64,000 nt of DNA from Streptomyces lydicus. GTDB lineage: Bacteria > Actinomycetota > Actinomycetes > Streptomycetales > Streptomycetaceae. The position numbers and the translations under genes are program-made. Positions 49,437 through 57,778 of the stretch are shown in pieces. Position 1 is the first letter of the stretch, and every line of letters starts with the position of its first letter. The notes beneath the pieces are model-generated. The model worked only from the letters and a program-made list of their open reading frames with translations. It did no database searches and was not told where the DNA came from. The DNA lies in NCBI RefSeq assembly GCF_001729485.1, contig NZ_CP017157.1, forward strand, positions 3,472,001 through 3,536,000. Reading direction: 5' to 3'.

Positions 49437-50744
49437 ATGTTCGGAATCGTCAGGCCCTGTACCCATCGGCTGTCAGAAGGACTCAAAGCCGAGTGGATGG
49501 CCCACCTGTGCGGCCTCTGTCTCGCCCTGCGCGGCGACCACGGCCAGTTCGCGCGGGTCGTGACCAACTACGACGGGCTGATCGTCTCCGTCCTGACCGA
49601 CGCGCAGGCAGGTCTCACCGCGGCCGCCCGCCGGACCGCCGGCCCCTGCCCGCTCCGGGGCATGCGCACCGCCTCCGTCGCCAAGGGCGAGGGCGCGCGG
49701 CTGGCCGCGTCGGTCTCCCTCGTGCTCGCCTCGGCGAAGATACGCGACCACGTCGCCGACCGGAACGGGCTGTTGCGCCGCCGGCCGGTGGCCGCCGCCG
49801 CACGCAAGGTCGCGGCCGGCTGGGACCGGGCCGGGGCGCGCACCGGCGCCGCCCTCGGCTTCGACACCGCCGTACTCGTCGACGCGGTCGACCGGCAGCT
49901 GGGCATCGAGGAACTGGCCGGCCCCGGCACGCCGTTGACGGTCATCACCGAACCCACCGAAACGGCGACCGCGGCCGCCTTTGCGCACACCGCGGTGCTG
50001 GCGGGCCGCCCGGGCAACGCCGCACCGCTGGCCGAGGCCGGCCGGTTCTTCGGCCGGCTGGCCCATCTGCTGGACGCCGTGGAGGACCGCGCCGCGGACG
50101 CCGCCGAGGGCGCCTGGAACCCGCTCACCGCCACCGGCGCCACCACCGGCCAGGCCCGTCGGCTGTGCGACGACGCGCTGCACGGCATCCGACTCGCCCT
50201 CCGCGACGTGGAGTTCGCGGACGCCACGCTGGTGCACGTACTGCTGGTGCACGAGCTGCGGCGCTCGGTGGACCGCGCCTTCGGCACCACGACCTGCGCG
50301 CACCAGGGGCACGACCGGAACCCGTACCGCAACGGGCCCGGCGGACCCGCTCAGCACGGCCGGGCGCCGGCCGCCGGCCCGTACGGCGGCCACCTGAACG
50401 CCGCGCAGAATCCGTACGCCGGCGGTCCGGTGCCGCCCTCCGGGCCCGGTGGCCACGGTGGTGGCTTCGGGGGCGGTCACGGGGGCGGGGACGGCGGCCA
50501 CGGCGGCATGCCGCGCTTCCCGCACCCGCCGAAGAAGCCCCGCGGCTTCCTCGCCGGCTGTGCGGTCGCCATCGGCCTGTGCTGCACCTGCAAGCTGTGC
50601 TGTGCGGAGGAGTACGAGGGGCCGTGGTCACGCAAGAAGCGCGAGGGGTGCTGCCAGGACTGTGACTGCAGCTGCGACTCCTGCAACTGCTGCGACTCTT
50701 GTAACTGTTGTGACTCCTGCGACTGCTGCGGCTGTGACTGCTGA
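49437..50744 (+). CDS. DUF5685 family protein with cysteine-repeat C-terminus
   Basis: The 435-residue protein has an N-terminal helical domain (1-290) starting MFGIVRPCTHRLSEGLKAEW with CGLCLAL, features of DUF5685. A glycine/histidine/proline-rich linker (about 295-375) follows, then a hydrophobic patch (GFLAGCAVAIGL) and a tail with 22 cysteines in about 60 residues. In the tail the hexapeptide CDSCNC occurs in tandem (CDSCNC, CDSCNC, CDSCDC). Such density suggests metal binding, like a metallothionein, or a disulfide cap. The function of DUF5685 is unknown. The 5' side (49340-49436) has a TACGAT -10-like element and no strong ribosome site. Confidence 0.82.
   Translation: MFGIVRPCTHRLSEGLKAEWMAHLCGLCLALRGDHGQFARVVTNYDGLIVSVLTDAQAGLTAAARRTAGPCPLRGMRTASVAKGEGARLAASVSLVLASAKIRDHVADRNGLLRRRPVAAAARKVAAGWDRAGARTGAALGFDTAVLVDAVDRQLGIEELAGPGTPLTVITEPTETATAAAFAHTAVLAGRPGNAAPLAEAGRFFGRLAHLLDAVEDRAADAAEGAWNPLTATGATTGQARRLCDDALHGIRLALRDVEFADATLVHVLLVHELRRSVDRAFGTTTCAHQGHDRNPYRNGPGGPAQHGRAPAAGPYGGHLNAAQNPYAGGPVPPSGPGGHGGGFGGGHGGGDGGHGGMPRFPHPPKKPRGFLAGCAVAIGLCCTCKLCCAEEYEGPWSRKKREGCCQDCDCSCDSCNCCDSCNCCDSCDCCGCDC
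50673..50726 (+). repeat. Three 18-bp tandem repeats encoding CDSC(N/D)C
   Basis: Units at 50673-50690, 50691-50708 and 50709-50726 encode CDSCNC, CDSCNC and CDSCDC. They differ mainly at silent positions (tcc/tct, tgc/tgt), so the protein repeat appears conserved while the DNA has drifted. The repeat ends 18 bp before the stop. Confidence 0.85.
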
Positions 50745-50772
50745 CCCGCGCGGCGCCCGGGGAGCAACGCGA

Positions 50773-50806
50773 CGCGGCCGGCGCCTCGTTGGAGGCACCG
50801 GCCGCG
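50773..50806. terminator. Strong bidirectional hairpin after the DUF5685 gene
   Basis: CGCGGCCGG-c-GCCTC pairs with GAGGC-a-CCGGCCGCG: fourteen or fifteen pairs with one mismatch and a four-base loop GTTG/AACC region. It lies midway between converging stop codons. Confidence 0.6.
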
Positions 50807-50867
50807 CGACGGGCTGAGGAGCACCGGCCGAGGCGGTCCCGACTCCGGCGGGTCCGCCCCGGGCGGG

Positions 50868-51698
50868 TCAGGCGCCCGGCGGAATCCGTGCCGGGCGGCC
50901 CGAGCCGCGGGTGGCGCGGTAGCCCGCGATACCGGCGAGGGCCGCGAGGGCACCGCCCGCCGCCGTCCACAGCCAGCGGTCGTTCCACCGGCCGGAGGAC
51001 CAGCCCCCGTCCGGCTCGGCCGCGGCCGCCGGCCGCGGGGAGGAACCGGCGCCGTCCGCCTTCGCCGTGGCGGAGCCGGCGCCGGGCACCAGGGGAGCGG
51101 CCAGCGCGCCGTCCACCGCCTGCGCGCCGCCCTGATCGGCCACCGACGCCTCGACCTCGGCGTGCACCGGCTGCCCCAGGTCCTCCTGCGGCAGATCGAC
51201 GACCGTCAGCCGGACGTAATAGCTGCCGGGCAGCGGGTCGTTGGCCCACGGCTCCGCCCACGAGCGGACCGTGCGCAGCGTGCAGGACAGCTCGACCGCG
51301 CCGGCGTCCGCGGCCGCCGTGCGGGACTGCGCGCCGTAGCGGCACGCCTGGTGGCGGCGCAGCCCGTCGTACACGTCGAGCCGCCAGGTGGCCGCCCCGT
51401 GCCGGGAAGCCGCCGGCGGGAGGGTCACCTTGGCGTTGACGGTGGCGCGCTGGGCCACGTCCACGGGCAGCACCCAGTAGAGGTAGTCACCGGTCGAGGC
51501 GTCGGCCGTGGCGGGCTGGTCCGGCTTGACGGCGGTCGCCGTCCGGAAGGAGGTGCCGGCCTCGGTGGGGCCGGCCGCTTCCGCACTGCCACTCGCGGAC
51601 GGGCTCGGCGTGGCGCTGTCGGCCTGCGCGCCGCCCGCCAGGCCGAGGAGGCCGGCGCCCGCCAGTACGGCGGTGGTCAGTATGCGTACGGTGCGCAT
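50868..51698 (-). CDS. Secreted, membrane-anchored partner of the VWA protein
   Basis: The 276-residue protein has a signal peptide (VRILTTAVLAGAGLLGLAGGAQA), a serine/proline-rich spacer, a beta-sandwich-like domain (about 55-200; FRTATAVKPDQPATADASTGDYLYWVLPVDV) and a C-terminal transmembrane helix (LWTAAGGALAALAGIAGY) with a short basic tail. The central domain resembles the part after the VWA domain of its partner (HRWYRVDVRPGQELRAAV). Its ATG overlaps the stop of that gene (ATGA), so both are made together and probably sit side by side at the outer surface. I do not recognise the family. Confidence 0.72.
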   Translation of the reverse strand: MRTVRILTTAVLAGAGLLGLAGGAQADSATPSPSASGSAEAAGPTEAGTSFRTATAVKPDQPATADASTGDYLYWVLPVDVAQRATVNAKVTLPPAASRHGAATWRLDVYDGLRRHQACRYGAQSRTAAADAGAVELSCTLRTVRSWAEPWANDPLPGSYYVRLTVVDLPQEDLGQPVHAEVEASVADQGGAQAVDGALAAPLVPGAGSATAKADGAGSSPRPAAAAEPDGGWSSGRWNDRWLWTAAGGALAALAGIAGYRATRGSGRPARIPPGA

Positions 51699-52972
51699 CA
51701 GTTGGTCCTCCAGACGGTGACGCGCCAACGGGAGATCCAGCCCCACAGCAGACCGGCCACCAGACCGGCCAGCGTCAGGGCGCCCAGCAGCCACCATCCG
51801 TGGCCGAGACCGAAGGAAGCCGCGTCGGACGCGTCACTGGGGCCGTCCACCAGGTCGATGGACAGCTCGACGGGCATGCCGGGGTCGGTCCGGACCGAGG
51901 CGGGCGCCGAGAAGGAGTTGCTGACCTGGAGGCAGACGGTTTCCGCCGGCGCCTCCGTCGCACCGTCCGGCGCGTCCATCGGTGCCTTGGGGTAGCGCAG
52001 CCCGGACGAGATCACATCGGTCCGTCCGTCGCCGGCCTCCGCGCCGCGCACGATCTCCCTGCCGTGCACGGTCGAGGCCCGCAGCAGCACCCCGTAGTCG
52101 TTGTTGACGGCGCGGTCGGCGCCGATGCTCACCGCCGCGCGCAGCTCCTGGCCCGGCCGGACGTCGACCCGGTACCAGCGGTGCTCGGCGAACTTCTCAC
52201 GGTCGGTGTAGAGACCGGGCTTGAGCCGGGGGGCGTCGGCGCACTGCCGGCCGCCCTCGGCCGGCACCGGCGTGACGACCGGATCGGCGGCCCGTTCCAC
52301 CAACTGGTGCACCCGGTCCCGCAGTTGCTTGGTGTGCTGCACGGAGGTGTAGGTCCCGCCGGTGGCCTCCGCGATGCAGCTCAGCTGCTTGCGGGTCTTG
52401 GCGTCCGGCAGCAAGCCGAGGGTGTCGACGGTGAGGTGGATGCCCTGCGCGGCGATGTCGCGGGCCACCTGGCACGGGTCGAGCGGCGCGCAGGTGTCCT
52501 CGCCGTCCGTGATGAGCACGATCCTGCGGGTCCCGTCACCGCCCTTGAGGTCCTGGGCGGCGCCCAGCAGGGCGGGGCCGATCGGCGTCCAGCCGGTGGG
52601 GGTGAGCGTCGCCACCGCGGTCTTCGCCTCGGTCCGGTCGAGCGGGCCGACCGGGTAGAGCTGCCGGGTGTCCTTGCAGCCGACCTTCCGGTCCTCACCG
52701 CGGTAGTTGGCGCCGAGGGTGCGTATGCCGAGCTGGACGTCCTGCGGTACCGCGTCGAGCACCTCGTTGAACGCCTGCTTGGCGGCGGCCATCCGGCTCT
52801 GGCCGTCGATGTCGCGGGCCCGCATCGAGCCGCTGACATCGAGCGTCAGCTCGACCTTGGGGGACGGTTTCGCGTCCGGCTCACCGGCCGTCGCGGGGGT
52901 GGGAAGAAGGGCGACGGCCATGGCGGCGAGCAGCCCGCACACCCCGGCCGCCAGCCGTTTTCTTGTGATCAT
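51698..52972 (-). CDS. Secreted VWA-domain protein with C-terminal anchor
   Basis: The 424-residue preprotein has a signal peptide (ending ATA-GEPDA near residue 30) and a von Willebrand factor A domain (about 38-225) with an intact metal site: DVSGSM (45-50), a threonine in TGWTPIG and DGEDTC. A beta-sandwich-like domain follows (about 240-395), then a transmembrane helix WWLLGALTLAGLVAGLLWGW. VWA proteins bind ligands through Mg2+ in adhesion, chelatase or assembly tasks. Cysteine pairs suggest disulfides. ATG at 52972; an upstream in-frame extension lacks signal-peptide logic. Downstream partner overlaps by one base. Confidence 0.83.
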   Translation of the reverse strand: MITRKRLAAGVCGLLAAMAVALLPTPATAGEPDAKPSPKVELTLDVSGSMRARDIDGQSRMAAAKQAFNEVLDAVPQDVQLGIRTLGANYRGEDRKVGCKDTRQLYPVGPLDRTEAKTAVATLTPTGWTPIGPALLGAAQDLKGGDGTRRIVLITDGEDTCAPLDPCQVARDIAAQGIHLTVDTLGLLPDAKTRKQLSCIAEATGGTYTSVQHTKQLRDRVHQLVERAADPVVTPVPAEGGRQCADAPRLKPGLYTDREKFAEHRWYRVDVRPGQELRAAVSIGADRAVNNDYGVLLRASTVHGREIVRGAEAGDGRTDVISSGLRYPKAPMDAPDGATEAPAETVCLQVSNSFSAPASVRTDPGMPVELSIDLVDGPSDASDAASFGLGHGWWLLGALTLAGLVAGLLWGWISRWRVTVWRTN

Positions 52973-53098
52973 CGCTGGATCGTATGGAGAAATCGGCCGC
53001 GCTCCAAAATGCTGGTACGCGGCCAACGACGGCGGGTGCCGGGCGACTTCCCCGCGGGCCCGGGCACCCCCGGAGGTGAGCCGGCATCAGCTACCGGT

Positions 53099-54286
53099 TC
53101 AGGCCACCGCGGCGGCCATCCTGCGGACCGCCTCGGTGAGCACCTCCGGTGACGTCGCCAGATTCAGGCGTACGTGGCCGGCGCCGCCGGTGCCGAAGTC
53201 CGGGCCCGGGCTGAGCGCCACCCGGCCGCGGGCGAGGAAGACCTCCGCGGGGTTGTCGCCGAGGCCGAGCGGACGGCAGTCGAGCCAGGCGAGGAAGGTC
53301 CCGGCGGCCGGACGGTAACGGACCGCGGGCAACTGCTCGGCCAGCAGAGCGGCGAGCAGCCTGCGGTTGTCGTCGACGTCGGCGAGCAGCGCGTCGAGCC
53401 AGCCACCGCCCTCCCGCAGCGCGGCGGTGTGCGCGAGGACACCGACGTGGCTGGGGCCGTGGCCGACCTCTTCCGGCATCCGCGCCAGATCCTCGGCGGC
53501 CGCGGGACCCGCGACGGCGAGCGCGGCCTTGATACCCGCCAGGTTCCACGCCTTGGACGCCGACATCAGCGACAGGCCGTCCGCCGCCCCGGGCACGCTC
53601 AGATAGGGCACGAAGGCGGTGTCCCGGGTCACCAGAGGGGCGTGGATCTCGTCGGCGACGACCCGTACCCCGTAGCGGGCGGCGAGCGCCGCGACACCGG
53701 CCAGCTCCTCGGCGCTGTGCACGGTCCCGGTCGGGTTGTGCGGGCTGCACAGCAGGAACGCGGGGCGTCCGCCGCCCGCGGCGGCCCGCCGGAACGCGGC
53801 CTCCAGCGCGACCGGGTCGATCCGCAGATCCGGCCCCAGGGGCGCCTCCACCACGCGCCGGTCCATGTGGGACACGAACGGGTAGAACGGCGGGTACACC
53901 GGACAGTTGACGACGACCGGGTCTCCCGCGCGGGTGACCAGCTTCAGGACCTCGACGACGCCCAGCATCACGTCGGGCACGATCGTCGTCCGCTCCACGG
54001 CGATCCCGTCCCAGCCCCACCGCTCGCGGGCGAAACCGGACAGTGCCGAGGCGTACTCCGTGCCCGCCGGGTAGCCGGTGTCGCCGCACGCGACGGCCTC
54101 GGTGATCGCCCGGACGACGGGTGCGGCGAGCGGCACGTCCATCTCGGCCACCCACAGCGGCAGCACGTCCGGCGGATAGGTCCGCCACTTCATGCTCGTC
54201 CGCCGGCGCAGCTCGGCGAGCGAGAGCCGGCGCAGCGGGCCGGGGTGACCGGGGTCCTCCGAGGGCGTCTGCGGCATCGGCTCCAT
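53099..54286 (-). CDS. PatB/MalY-type PLP-dependent C-S lyase (aminotransferase class I/II fold)
   Basis: The 395-residue fold-type I protein has [20 protein letters not shown] at the start, a hallmark of the MalY/PatB group, then [23 protein letters not shown] and the PLP lysine K245 in [10 protein letters not shown]. It most likely cleaves cystathionine or other cysteine conjugates to a thiol, pyruvate and ammonia. True aminotransferases share the fold but usually lack the WVAEMDV motif. It is a single gene, divergent from a leishmanolysin-like protease gene. Confidence 0.87.
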   Translation of the reverse strand: MEPMPQTPSEDPGHPGPLRRLSLAELRRRTSMKWRTYPPDVLPLWVAEMDVPLAAPVVRAITEAVACGDTGYPAGTEYASALSGFARERWGWDGIAVERTTIVPDVMLGVVEVLKLVTRAGDPVVVNCPVYPPFYPFVSHMDRRVVEAPLGPDLRIDPVALEAAFRRAAAGGGRPAFLLCSPHNPTGTVHSAEELAGVAALAARYGVRVVADEIHAPLVTRDTAFVPYLSVPGAADGLSLMSASKAWNLAGIKAALAVAGPAAAEDLARMPEEVGHGPSHVGVLAHTAALREGGGWLDALLADVDDNRRLLAALLAEQLPAVRYRPAAGTFLAWLDCRPLGLGDNPAEVFLARGRVALSPGPDFGTGGAGHVRLNLATSPEVLTEAVRRMAAAVA

Positions 54287-54433
54287 GAGCCCAAAATAGG
54301 GGCTCCGCGCGCCGCTGGGCAGCCCCTGGTGCGCCAGTTGGTTGCCCTGTCTACAACGGCCTTCATGGGTAGCGTTGACAGGAGAGACGGACTATGAGAA
54401 ACGCATGGCTCGCTTGAGAGGGGAGCGGTAGCC

Positions 54434-55291
54434 ATGGGAAAGCAAGTTACGGTTGAATTCAAGACCTACCGGGCGGTCGCGGACGCGCAGCGCGCGGCGA
54501 AGCTCGCCGCGACGACCTCACCGTTCACCATTGAGGTCCGCTTCCTCGGTGGGCTCACGCAGAACCAGCAGGGCGCGTTCGCCATGGCCGCGGAACGCTG
54601 GACCGGCGTCATCGTCGGTGACCTGGAAACCGCGGTGGTCGGAAACGACGTCATCGACGACCTGTTGATCGAGGCGGAAGGCGTCCCGATCGACGACGCG
54701 TTCGGCATCCTGGGAATGGCCGGGCCCACCGATATCCGGGGCGAATCGGCCGCCACCGGCGCCGGGCTGCCGGCCAAGGGCATCATGCGGTTCGACACCG
54801 CGGACCTGGCCCGCATGGAGGAGGACGGCACCCTCAACGACGTCATCACGCACGAGATGGGGCACGTGCTGGGAATCGGCAGTGTGTGGCCCGAATTCGG
54901 GCTGCTGAAGGATTTCCCCGGTACCAATCCGACCTTTGTCGGCCCCGGTGCCATGACGGAATTCGGCACCCTGGTCGGCTCCGGGAACGCCGAGGCGGTA
55001 CCGGTCGCGAATGTCGGTGGCGAGGGCAGCGCCGGGAGCCATTGGCGCGAGGCGGTGTTCGGCGCGGAACTGATGTCCCCGACGATCGCCGAGGCCGGAA
55101 ATCCGATGAGCCGGATGACCGTGGCGAGCTTGGGGGACCTCGGCTACCAGGTCGACCTCGACGCCGCCGAGCCGTACCAGCTCCCGGACTTCCTCAAGGC
55201 CGCGCGGGCCGGCAACGGCGCGCCGCACCTGGGCGCACGCGGCAAGGTGCTGCCGACGCTGCCCACCCGGGTGCCTCCCGGAAGGCCGTAG
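54434..55291 (+). CDS. Leishmanolysin-like metzincin protease (M8-type) without signal peptide
   Basis: The 285-residue protein has the zinc motif HEMGH (140-144) with GIGSVW after it, the third ligand histidine in SHWREAVFG (H203) and the Met-turn ELMSP (M214). This His-His-His plus Met-turn layout is that of leishmanolysin-type metzincins. The N-terminus (MGKQVTVEFKTYRAVADAQRA) is charged and not a signal peptide. Most relatives are exported, so this one may be cytoplasmic, exported by another route, or acting on an internal substrate. GGGGAG lies 9 nt before the ATG; TTGACA occurs at 54375-54380 without a clean -10. The 5' part is less GC-rich than its neighbours. Confidence 0.82.
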   Translation: MGKQVTVEFKTYRAVADAQRAAKLAATTSPFTIEVRFLGGLTQNQQGAFAMAAERWTGVIVGDLETAVVGNDVIDDLLIEAEGVPIDDAFGILGMAGPTDIRGESAATGAGLPAKGIMRFDTADLARMEEDGTLNDVITHEMGHVLGIGSVWPEFGLLKDFPGTNPTFVGPGAMTEFGTLVGSGNAEAVPVANVGGEGSAGSHWREAVFGAELMSPTIAEAGNPMSRMTVASLGDLGYQVDLDAAEPYQLPDFLKAARAGNGAPHLGARGKVLPTLPTRVPPGRP

Positions 55292-55333
55292 CCGCGGCCG
55301 GGCACGGCGCGGGTCGTACCCGTCAGGTGGCCG

Positions 55334-57538
55334 TCAGGAGGTGGCCGTCAGGACCAGCGCGGCCTGGTCGTCGGGTGTCGAGTCGCCCGCGAAGGCGGTC
55401 ACCGCGGCGGTGACCGCCGCGACCACCGAGGCGGCCGTCGGCGCGGCGCCCGGCAGCGACCTCAGGGCGTCGGCCAGGCGGTGCTCGTCGAAGAACGTGC
55501 CCTCGGGGGAGCGGGCTTCGGTGATGCCGTCGGTGACCAGCACGAGGCTGTCCCCCGGAGACAGCTCGATGTGGCACGGTGCCCCGGCGACGTCCCGGTC
55601 GATGCCCAGCAGCAGCCCCGGGTGGGCGAGTTCCTCGACGGTGCCGTCGGCGCGGCGTACCAGCGGGGGCACATGACCGGCGCGTATCAGGTCCAGCGAC
55701 AGACGGGAGACGGCGTGCCGCAGTTCGCCGTAGACCAGTGAGACGAAGGTGTCCTCGGTCGTGCCCTCGGTCAGTGCCTCGTTGATGGCCGCGACCACGT
55801 CCGACGGGTCGTTGAGCAGCCGCGCCGCGGCGCGCGCGGTGTGGCGGACCATGGCGGTGGTGGTGGCGGCCGCCGCGCCGCGCCCGCAGACATCGCCGAC
55901 CATCAGCGCCCAGCGGTTGTCGGGCAGCGGGAAGACGTCGTAGAAGTCGCCGCCCACGTCGAGCCCTTCACCGGCGGGGTGGTACGACGCCGCCAGCTCG
56001 GCGCCCGGTACGGCGGGCAGCTCGGGCGGCAGCAGTCCGGCCTGGAGATCGCGGGCGAGCCGGACCCGGTCGGTGAACTGGTGGGCGTTGTCGGCACTGG
56101 AGGCGGCCCGGCGGGCGAGTTCCTCGGCGAGCGCGACGACGTGTTCGTCCAGCGGGCCGTCGGTGGTCAGGAGGGTCAGCACGCCGAAGGTGCGGCCGCG
56201 GGTGGTGAGCGGGACGCAGGCGTAGCCGGTGACGTCCGGCCGCGCCGCGGGGGCCGGCGCACCGTCGCCGCCGGTCTCCGTCCTGCCGGAGGTGCCGCCG
56301 GTCTCCGTCCTGCCGCAGGTGAGGACGCGGGCGACCGCGCGGTCGATGTCGTCGCGGATGCCGGCGGCGGCGAGCAGGCCCTCCGTGGCCGGATCGGGGG
56401 CGGCCGCCGCGATCAGCCGGGTACGCCCGTCCTCCACCACATGGACGGTGCACAGCGGCGCCAGCGCGGGGACGGTCAGCCGGGCCATGCACTGCAGACA
56501 GTCGAAGTAGTGCGGCTCGCGGGTGATCGCGGTGCTGGCCTCCAGCACGAAGGCCAGGTCCTCCCGGGCCGCCTTCTCCCGCTGCTGGGCGGCGCGGCCG
56601 GCCTCCAGGGCGTGGTGGCGTTCGATGGCCAGCGCGGTGATCCGGGCGAACGCGGCGCTGAGGGCCACGTCCTTGTCCTCGGGTTCCTTGGGGGTGCGGT
56701 GGTACATCGCGAAGGTGCCCAGCAGCTGATCGTCACCGCTCATGATCGGAGTGGACCAGCACGCCGCCAGGCCCGCCCGCGCCGCCAGCTCCCGGTAGTC
56801 CTCCCAGCGCGGATCGGCCGCGATGTCGCTGACCACCACCGGGGCGCGCAGATAGGCGGCGGTGCCGCAGGAGCCGACCCGGGGGCCGATGGGGATGCCG
56901 TCGATCAGTTCGTTGTAGAAGGCGGGCAGACTGGGCCCGGCGCCGTGCCGCAGGCGCTCGCCGTCGGCGTCGAGGAGCAGGACGGAGACGAGCAGGCCGG
57001 GAGCGAGTTCCTCGATCGCCCGGGCCATGCCGGTGAGGGTCTCGCCCAGCGGCGCATCGCGCGCGATCTGCTCCAGCAGGACGCGCTGTTCGGCGGCGAG
57101 GAGCTGGGCGTGGTGGTGCGCGGTGGTCTCCACCGCGATCACGATCACCCCGTCGATGCGCCCGCTCCCGTCCCGCCGGGGCTCGTAGGTGAAGTCGAAG
57201 AACCCCTCCCGCTCCGCCCCCGGCGTCCCGACGACCAGCCGCCCGCCGCGGGCGCGGTACGCGGTACCGGTGCGGTACACGGCGTCGAGCCGGTCGAGTA
57301 CGCCCTGCCTCCCCAGCTCGGGGAACAGCTCACCGACCGGCGCGCCGGTGGCCCTCCGCTCGCCGCCGAACACCTCGAAGAACGCCGGATTCGCCGCCTC
57401 CAGCAGATGCTGCGGGCCGCTCAGCGCAGCGAAGATCACCGGGGCCTGGTCGAACAGGTCCTCGTACTCCTCGCTCCGCAGCAGCGCACTGCGGGAACTC
57501 TCGGTGACCGAGCCGAGCAGATCCGAACGTATGGTCAT
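55334..57538 (-). CDS. SpoIIE-type PP2C phosphatase with PAS and two GAF domains
   Basis: The 734-residue protein reads: PAS (about 25-140; [17 protein letters not shown]), GAF (about 150-320; [26 protein letters not shown]), second GAF (about 340-500) and SpoIIE PP2C (about 515-730; [13 protein letters not shown] and [13 protein letters not shown]). It has no kinase domain. The first GAF motif is the haem/small-molecule-type sensor found before PP2C domains in Streptomyces. The second GAF contains a 9-residue tandem duplication. The ATG at 57538 follows AGAGAGGCGG. It is a single gene, divergent from an APC permease gene. Confidence 0.87.
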   Translation of the reverse strand: MTIRSDLLGSVTESSRSALLRSEEYEDLFDQAPVIFAALSGPQHLLEAANPAFFEVFGGERRATGAPVGELFPELGRQGVLDRLDAVYRTGTAYRARGGRLVVGTPGAEREGFFDFTYEPRRDGSGRIDGVIVIAVETTAHHHAQLLAAEQRVLLEQIARDAPLGETLTGMARAIEELAPGLLVSVLLLDADGERLRHGAGPSLPAFYNELIDGIPIGPRVGSCGTAAYLRAPVVVSDIAADPRWEDYRELAARAGLAACWSTPIMSGDDQLLGTFAMYHRTPKEPEDKDVALSAAFARITALAIERHHALEAGRAAQQREKAAREDLAFVLEASTAITREPHYFDCLQCMARLTVPALAPLCTVHVVEDGRTRLIAAAAPDPATEGLLAAAGIRDDIDRAVARVLTCGRTETGGTSGRTETGGDGAPAPAARPDVTGYACVPLTTRGRTFGVLTLLTTDGPLDEHVVALAEELARRAASSADNAHQFTDRVRLARDLQAGLLPPELPAVPGAELAASYHPAGEGLDVGGDFYDVFPLPDNRWALMVGDVCGRGAAAATTTAMVRHTARAAARLLNDPSDVVAAINEALTEGTTEDTFVSLVYGELRHAVSRLSLDLIRAGHVPPLVRRADGTVEELAHPGLLLGIDRDVAGAPCHIELSPGDSLVLVTDGITEARSPEGTFFDEHRLADALRSLPGAAPTAASVVAAVTAAVTAFAGDSTPDDQAALVLTATS
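56267..56320 (-). repeat. 27-bp in-frame tandem duplication inside a phosphatase gene
   Basis: Units 56267-56293 and 56294-56320 differ by one base. They encode a doubled stretch with GRTETGG in a loop of the second GAF domain. Near-identity suggests a recent duplication. Confidence 0.85.
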
Positions 57539-57778
57539 GTCGGGCCGCCTCTCTGGCAGCAAGCGCCGACCGCTTCGTCGACTCCTTACTTCACTCTGAC
57601 ACACCGCGCCGCGGACGCGAGAGAGCGGAGCGGGCGGGCGCTCGGCCGGCTGCGCCGCATATCGGGGACACGAACGCGCCCCGCCGAAGATGGCCACGGG
57701 ACCGGGGCCCGGATTTCGTACGCTGACCCGGCCGTCTCGTCGATGGCTGATGCTTCCGCGGCACGACTGGAGCGCACG

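Noticed and set aside
54349..54355. Second copy of the acyltransferase operator half-site (GTCTACA) upstream of the C-S lyase
   Set aside because: It is a lone 7-bp half-site with no inverted partner, expected by chance in 64 kb.
55841..57742. A long N-terminal extension of the APC permease (frame open for some 640 codons upstream)
   Set aside because: The extension is antisense to the PAS/GAF/PP2C phosphatase gene and is low in complexity; the permease has a good start at 57779.
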